Source of the DNA: Carettochelys insculpta
Lineage: Eukaryota > Chordata > Testudines > Carettochelyidae
Direction of reading: 5' to 3'
DNA length: 64,000 nt
NCBI RefSeq assembly: GCF_033958435.1
Contig: NC_134139.1
Location: forward strand, 200,243,501-200,307,500
Shown here: positions 57,370-64,000 of the stretch, piece after piece
Numbering within the stretch: the first letter of the stretch is position 1
How the letters are laid out: the number at the start of each line of letters is the position of its first letter
Notes under the pieces: generated by a model
Databases searched by the model: none
What the model saw: only the letters and a program-made list of their open reading frames with translations
What the model was told of the DNA's origin: nothing
Translations under genes and position numbers: made by a program

Positions 57370-58440
57370 AACACAAGATGCCTGGGAAACACACAGGAAG
57401 AACTGGAAGTCCTGGCACAGTCAAGGAATTATGAAGTGATTGGAATAACAGACTTGGTGTAGCAACTTACGTGAGTGGATCACCATCAGTGCACAGAGAA
57501 TCCAGGAAGTTTTTGGAGTGTATTGAGAACCACTTCCTGGTGAATTGCTGGAAGACCCAGGTAGCGGTCATACTCCTTTTCACTTGCTGCTCTCAAACAG
57601 AGGACAATTGGTAAGGGAAGTAGAAGTAGGTGGCAACCTGAGCAGCAGTGACCATGAGGTGGTTGAGTTCAGGGTCCTGACAAAAGGAAGAAAGGAGAGC
57701 AGCAGAATATGGATCCTAGACTTCAGAAAGCAGACTTTGGTTCCCTCAGGGAACTGATGGGCAGGATCTCCTGGAAGGCTAATATGAAGAGAAGAGGAGG
57801 AGTGCAGGAGAGATGTCTGTATTTTAAAGAAGCTTTATGGAGGGTGCAGGAACAAACCATCCCCCGGTACAGAAGGAATAGCAAATATGACAGGTGACTT
57901 GCTTTGCTTAGCAGAGAAAGCTTCCATGATCTTAAAAACAAAAAAGAGAAGCAGAAATTTATATTGAATACAGTTTTAGTTACCCCACTACAGAAAGGAT
58001 GTGTACAAATTGGAGAGTCCAGCAGAGAGAAACAAAAATATGCAGGGGCATAGGGCTTATGAAAAGAAGTTGAGAGATCTGGGCTTCTTTAGCCTGTGGA
58101 AGAGAAGAATGAGGGAGGATATGATGGAAGCCTTTAACTTCCTGAAAAGGAGTTCCAAAGGGGATGGAGCCAGAGTATTCTTAGCGGTGACAGATGACAA
58201 AAAATCTCAAGTTGTAGTGTGGGAGATCTAGGAGTAAGAAAAACTACTTCACTAGGAAGGTGGTGAAGCACTTCATTGGTGTATCTTAGGAGGTGCAAGA
58301 ATCTGGGTTCTTGGAGGTTTTTAAGGCCAGGTTTGACAAAGGCCTGGAATGAATGACTTAGCTGAGGTTCATCCTGCTTTGAGCAGGGGTTTCACTAGAT
58401 GACCTCCTGAGGACTCTTGCAACCCTGACCTTCTATGATG
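57370..58440 (+). mobile_element. CR1 LINE with internal deletion: endonuclease end joined to 3' end
   Basis: The first part reads LSSSDHEVVEFRVL and RIWILDFRKQ, the C-terminus of the APE-type endonuclease (SDHxxVEF). The second part (57960 on) reads KKLRDLGFFSLWKRRMREDMMEAFNFLKR and ends CTTCTATGATGCTATAG. The reverse-transcriptase core between them is missing. Confidence 0.8.
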
Positions 58441-58444
58441 CTAT

Positions 58445-58680
58445 AGCAGCACAGCTACCATGCTGTAAATAAGCTAATGTACTAACATAATGTGGACATC
58501 TCCTACTGCAATGAAAGGGCATTTTCTTTGCTCTAAGAACTCCACTTCCTCAAGCAACAGTAGTTAGGTTTACATAAGCATTCTTCTATCGACCTAACTG
58601 CATCTACACCAGGGGGCTGATCGGCATTTTCACACCCCTGAGCACCATAGCTACATTGACCTGATTTTTGCAGAAAAGCC
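58445..58680. mobile_element. MITE remnant
   Basis: CATCTACACCAGGGGGCTG and TTTTCACACCCCTGAGCACCATAGCTACATTGACCT match the right half of 41614-41883. Confidence 0.5.
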
Positions 58681-59595
58681 AGGCCAAGTGCACAGTAGGG
58701 AACAGCTCTTCATTGGCTACTGGGGTTGCTAATCTCAGTAAGTCATTCCAGAGTGCATATTATTAGCTGCATTCATTTGGCCTGATTCTTCTTTCAGACT
58801 CCTTTGTGTTGCTCTGGAAGTGTAAGGTAACATAAAAGTGGACCTGAATATGGTCCCTTTATGCTATCAAAGAAGAATAAAGGGGACTGTTTTGCTCCTG
58901 CCATGAGTTCATGAGACTGGATTTGATGAGCTTTTGAGTTTCATTCCAGTCGATGATTTAATGTAAATGAAACCCACGTACAAAGGACAGAACTTGCCCA
59001 TTCTGCTGAGGTTGTTTTTATTTTATATTCTCAAACAAAACAAATATTGAAGAGCATAATTATTTAAAATGTAATTCCACAGATTCCACCTATCATATAA
59101 AGTTAGCTTTCAAAAACAAGGATCTTAAATATTACATAAAATGATAATAATGAGAAAGGGAGTAACTGTTTGGCAGGTATTGGCAAAGGGATACAACATG
59201 TTCGCCAGAGATATGTAATCTTTCATTACTGACTCTGACACCATCAGATTTACACTCCCCACCTAAACTTAACTTTGCCCTCACTAAAGTTGGGAAAGGT
59301 CAGAAGAGCAAATCACTAAGCAGCCCCTGGGAACACATCCCTTGAAAAGGGGATAGGATTTTAAAGCATTGTTAGGTGTTTGCTAACACTGCTCCCTGGT
59401 TAATACACCGAAATAGAACACAGACAATCATAGCTACGTACTCCACTTTTCTCATATAAGAGAAGGCATGAATCTGAAAAGAGTCCTCGGCATTCATTCA
59501 CTAACAGCCCACCAAGTCATGCCTAGGACTCAGATATTGGGCTTCTCCCCCTCATTTAGTGTTCATCTCAAACTATTTCTCAGTCTTTACATTAA

Positions 59596-60011
59596 GGCTA
59601 CAGTTACCCTACAGCTCTCTGCTGACAGAAGTCACTGTTGGAAGAGATTTCCTGACAAAACTTCGGTTGACAGAATGCAGCCACACACAGAAGCCAATCG
59701 GGAGAGCATTCCGCTCTGTACAGACAGGACTCCTTGGCTGCTCTCCTGACAAAACAGGCTCCTCGTAGCACAGCAGACAGGGCTGCCCATTGTGCTGGAT
59801 GCCCTGTCAGTTGAGAGAAGGTCCCCCCAGAGCATCCATATAGCTTTTTGTTGACAGAATCTGTACACAGCAGCATTATGCCTCATGGCTTCAAGGCAGA
59901 ACACTGCCAGGGAAAGTGCTGTGTTTTGTTGACAAACTGTCAACAAAACGTCTATTGCATGTGGATGTTCCACCAGTTTTGTCCACAAAGTTCTATTGTG
60001 TAATCGTAGCC
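59596..60011. mobile_element. MITE, 416 bp, TTGTTGACA type
   Basis: The ends GGCTACAGTTACCCTACAG and CTATTGTGTAATCGTAGCC are flanked by TAA and AAA. TCTGCTGACAGAAGTC and TTTGTTGACAAACTGTCAACAAAAC palindromes relate it to 42796-43240. Confidence 0.65.
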
Positions 60012-62705
60012 AAATTGTCTACCTTGAGTTTGAACTAAGGGAGCTCTGTTTTTCCGCAGTACAGCTTCTAAAAACAGGGACCAGTTTTCTGCTCAGAAAG
60101 ATGCTGGATGAAATATTTCCATATTCCTCTACAACTACAGTACAGGCCAAATTTCTATGTGGGGGCAGCTCTCCCTGAAACAGAGCTGCTTTTTCTCTGT
60201 CACTTTTACATCACAGCCAGTGCACAAAGCTATTTGTTCATGTCCAGTGGGGTCTTTTCTTACACATAACTACTTACCCATGAGGACATGGAGGATGAAT
60301 ATATCCATCCGCAGTATCCTGCCCTGAAGAACCTGAATTGCTCCTTGCTCTTGGAAGCTCCTGAAGTGAAAGCCCTCCCCACCTTCCCACTATCAAAGGA
60401 AATATGAGACACAGCAGCAGGAGCTGGCATGCTTACAGCAGCAGAAATTCTCTTCTCTTTGCAAGGGGAAGGCAGAGGGGTTTCGGATTTTGTTCTTCCC
60501 AAATTACAACCAAGCATTATCTGGCATCAGCCACGGAACAAAGGCTGGGGTGCGGTAGGGAGGATAAGCCAGTGAGTTGGGCACTCGCTTATGATTCAAT
60601 CCATCTGGGAGCTCAATCTTTGATGACCAGCACAAGTTGCTTGAGGCACACAGCAGATTAATTCCCCACTGGTACAATGACGAGAATGCATTCCCAAAGG
60701 AATGCTGTAAGGATAAAATCCACTCATGCAGCTGGCTGGAAAATAAAATGCTAAATTTATTTTCATTCCAAATTAGAACAAAAAGTCTGAATTTTGCAAT
60801 TTACCACACAAAAAAAGTCCCCTCAAACTTTATTTGGAACAATCAAATGTTTTGTTTTCAATAATGTTGAATTGTTTAATTTAGATAATATTGACATATT
60901 AAATATAAAATATGGCATGTATAAATGTGATATCTATATATTACAATATGATAGAAAAGTCAAATTGACATAGAATGAAATGATATAGCTGAAAATAAAT
61001 GTTTTTACCTTATCAAAATGCAACATTTCAACACCAAGGAAATCGAAAAGTAAAAATGAATAGTTTAGGTCTTCTTCCATTAAAAGTGTGATCAGAATAG
61101 ATACATTCCAATAAAATGTCTTGATGCTGATGAAACTAACATTTTTGACTCTCTCTATGCATTAGTGCTTGAGGCTGCTCTGATTCTATAATGATGAGGG
61201 CAGTACAAACAAACATACACAGAAATCCTCGTCCTTTGTTCCTTACTAGCTGCAAAGCATCCTGTAAAACAAGTATTTTCTATATAAAACATTCCCTGGG
61301 AGCTAGTTACTTCCCAAAGGGATTTCTTTAATTAGTGGTTACCTGGATAGTATACTTAGTGCCACTAAATAAAGAAGGGAAAATTTGTCTCAGATCTGGT
61401 AATCCCTTTGCATAAATGAAAGAGTATCTCTCAAAACATACGATGTGCATAAAAATATTGCCTAGCCAAAAGGTATAATACAGGAAAAACTCCTTTAAAT
61501 TGACATGGTGTGGCACTGTTAACATACCTCTTCAGGGATGGCAGCTAAATACTGTACATGCTCATCAATAGATGCACGCAGCTGTTAACATTTTGCATTA
61601 TTGCCAGTTAATCTACAGTGCTGCTACTGAATGAGACAGGGAATGTCTGCCGGCAGGAATGAGAACGCGGGGCAGAATGATCATTTGAATGTTAAGATCA
61701 GTTAGCTACATCCTCACCATGTGAAGAAAGGGAATTAGACACGTCGACTCAGTCATTGTCAAGGGAGCGGATGAAAGTTGGCTATGAACAAAATGGTTTT
61801 CATAAAATAAAAGCTATGTGATGGGTCATAATCAAGACCTCAGGATGGCACAGCCTGATGTTTTTGGAAAGCTCTGATCTAGATCCAAACTCCTCATCTT
61901 TGCAAACTTTGCCAGACTTCCTCCCAGCTCTAGCCAGAGCCTGAAATTCCAACCAAAACTTTTGAGAGCTGAAAATTGTTGCATGACTCATTTCTGCTGT
62001 GCACCACCATTATTGCTGATGTCTTGGTTGCCGCTAAAGCTAGAATTAAAAGCAATGACATAATGTGTGCTCTGATGAGATTCCAAAAGCTTTATAATGT
62101 TTCTCCACATCTAAAGCCTGCATCTGCAGAGACCCCCGACAGCTCAGCCTTCTTACCAATTGTGGTAATCCGGGGAGAAAGCATAGGAGTAGAAGTATGC
62201 AGACAACACCCATCTCTAAGGTCTAATGAGGTAAATAAATCTAATTTATGCTAATTATGTTACAGAGTTTACTTAATTTAAATTATTTTATCTTAGATCA
62301 ATTTATAGTGGTGCCTACACCACGCTACATTGATGGGAGATCTCTCAGCACAAATTATGCTTCTCAAGAAGGTAGAATACTTAAGCCAATGGGACAGCAT
62401 TCTCATAGTTACTTATTGTGCCTTCACCAGACCCACTGAATCAATGCTGCTTCATAGATCACAGCAGTGGTGATTTAGCCAATAGTGATGACAAGCTCTC
62501 AATCCTCTTATGTCCTTATTCTTAAACAATATCACCACCTTGTTTTCCTTATTTCCAAGTAAGATCCACATACAGATGAAGAGCAATTGATTGAAGTTCA
62601 AGCCAGTCAAAACAGAAGGATTCTAGTAAGAAGAGGAAAGAGGTAGGAAGAGCACACCTGCAGTAACAGCTGCCAGAAAACTGCATCCAGTTCTACTAGA
62701 AACAG

Positions 62706-62840
62706 ATCTGACCACAGTGATATGTGCATTCATGAGCTCCAGGCTTGATTATTGCAACTCATATCAGAAATGAAGCCACACATCATTAAAAAGCTCCACC
62801 TGGTACAGCTTGACCTAGCTTTGTGAACCTATGACTCATG
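62706..62840 (+). mobile_element. LINE reverse-transcriptase fragment flanking a MITE
   Basis: The plus strand reads [20 protein letters not shown] (CR1/L2-type RT motif). Apart from a few base changes it equals 28764-28899. Confidence 0.65.
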
Positions 62841-63276
62841 GGCCGTGTTTACACTAGCTAAAAACTTCGAAATGGCCATCCAAATGGCCATTTCGAAGTT
62901 TACTAATGAAGCGCTGACATACATATTCAGCGCCTCATGAGCATGCGGGCGGCCGCGGCACTTCGAAATTGACACGGCTCGCCGCCGCGCGACTTGTCCA
63001 GACAGGGCTCCTTTTCAAAAGGACCCTGGCTACTTCGAAGTCCCCTTATTCCTATGAGCAGATGGGAATAAGGGGACTTCGAAGGAGGCGGGGTCCTTTC
63101 GAAAAGGAGCCCTGTCTGGACGAGCCGCGCGGTGGTGAGCCGCGTCAATTTCGAAGTGCCACAGCCGCCCGCATGCTAATGAGGCACTGAATATGTATTT
63201 CAGTGCTTCATTAGTAAACTTCAAAATGGCCATTTGCATGACCATTTCAAAGTTTTTCGCTAGTGCAGACGTAGCC
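62841..63276. mobile_element. MITE, 436 bp, ATG target duplication
   Basis: The ends GGCCGTGTTTACACTAGC and GCTAGTGCAGACGTAGCC are flanked by ATG on both sides. It is a near-complete palindrome with GC-rich centre blocks (CGCCGCGCG, GGACTTCGAAG). It is the intact relative of 28900-29333. Confidence 0.85.
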
Positions 63277-64000
63277 ATGGAGAAAAAAAAATGATGATGA
63301 ATCTCACTGAATTTATTTTGCATGGTGATAAATATAGTGCATTGAACGCTGTATTGGAATTGTAAGCTATCACTTTAAGATTGTGGGTGGAGGGGTTCCT
63401 GCTTGAAGACTAGGAGAAGCTGATATAAAACTGTCAGTCTAGAACAAGATGGCATGAGCTGTGTCTTTCTGCCTTAAAGAGCAGCCTGATTTGTCTCTCT
63501 GGATTTGGGTTTTTGTGTGTTATCATTATGAATTCTAAAAAATAAAACAATATCACAATGCCAACTTCCATCAAGAGTATTTTATTTTTTAATCATATTT
63601 CTTTATACATATGCTGAACTGTAACAAAAGGTGAGTATTATATTAAATTTAAGCTCTCTGGGGCCTGATTCTCCCTTGTCGTACCCTTTGTGTGGGCATT
63701 AACACCAATGCACAGTGGGAGTGAAACTTCACCAAAATACCACCAAAATAGCATGTTCCTCCCACTTTGCGTACGGTGCAAAGAAACAGTGAATTAGACT
63801 TCCCTGCTTCTCTCTCACACACATACATGGAAATACACACAGTAAAACAGCTCCCATGTACAGAGCTAATGAGCAACATCTTCTGAGCTGTAACTGATAT
63901 CTTTATAGGATAAGTTAAATCCCCATGGGACATAATAATTACAAGCACACGAGAAGGGCATTACTAAATCATTAAACATTGGTCTGTTTTCTAAGGGTCA

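Larger units (their letters stand above)
40042..64000 (-). other. Upstream PKHD1 intronic region (no further exon recognised)
   Basis: The exon encoding the first half of the first G8 domain is expected here or further right but I could not identify it. The span is filled with MITEs, CR1 copies, two LTR-like/LINE nests, fold-back insertions, transposase fragments and tandem repeats. About 46840-47840, 48560-49560, 50510-51100, 51690-52880, 54280-55180, 56140-57370, 58690-59590, 60020-62700 and 63280-64000 show only unclassified AT-rich DNA. An exon there with weak similarity cannot be excluded. Confidence 0.6.

Noticed and set aside
60287..60369. Possible upstream PKHD1 exon on the minus strand, with an acceptor-like CTTTCACTTCAG and donor GG|GTAAGTAG
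   Set aside because: The splice signals are good, but none of the three translations resembles the G8 domain or any fibrocystin segment that I recognise. It could be checked with RNA-seq.
62927..63190. Similar ORFs on both strands starting MTRL
   Set aside because: They are mirror translations of a palindromic MITE.
1..64000. CRISPR arrays, tRNA or rRNA genes, prokaryotic operons
   Set aside because: No regularly spaced direct repeats with unique spacers, no tRNA-like cloverleaf with A and B boxes that I could support, and the sequence is clearly vertebrate.

Overview
The window looks like vertebrate genomic DNA from a sauropsid, most likely a turtle. There are no dense bacterial-style ORFs. 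Nearly all open reading frames are short and fall in repeats. The repeat content is amniote: CR1-type LINEs with tails built on ATTCTATG units, MIR-like SINEs, pogo/Tigger-like and hAT-like DNA elements, and many palindromic MITEs whose ends read GGCTAYGTCTACACT. The species call is inference from repeat style and could also fit a crocodilian.

One real gene is visible. Ten exons on the minus strand (14092-40041) encode about 519 codons of fibrocystin/polyductin (PKHD1). They run from the end of the first G8 domain through the first block of parallel beta-helix repeats to a point before the second G8 domain. All ten have GT/AG splice sites, and every neighbouring pair joins in frame. The 14 kb on the left lies in the downstream intron. 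The 24 kb on the right lies in the upstream intron(s), where no further PKHD1 exon was recognised.

The rest is intron filled with layered transposon history. At 0-14 kb there is a CR1-like LINE split by a MITE, an RTE-like LINE, several MITEs and MIR copies. At 18-30 kb there is a pogo-like element carrying a nested CR1, a LINE interrupted by both a MITE and a solo LTR, and a composite MITE. At 30-40 kb there are retroelement tails, MIRs, truncated MITEs and a minisatellite inside a DNA transposon. At 40-64 kb there are many MITEs, two solo-LTR/LINE/MITE nests, two fold-back retro-insertions, a GC-rich tandem repeat and two decayed PIF/Harbinger-type transposase fragments in opposite orientation.

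The most interesting signals are these. (1) A large set of structurally different MITEs shares one end sequence and 3-bp target duplications, which the transposase fragments suggest is PIF/Harbinger-driven. (2) A composite MITE at 28.5 kb carries the flank of a second MITE locus at 62.7 kb. (3) An inverted retro-insertion at 51.2 kb has a 44-bp perfect fold-back and a 10-bp target duplication. (4) About 20 residues present in mammalian fibrocystin are absent between two PKHD1 exons. No CRISPR array, tRNA, rRNA or other protein-coding gene was found.
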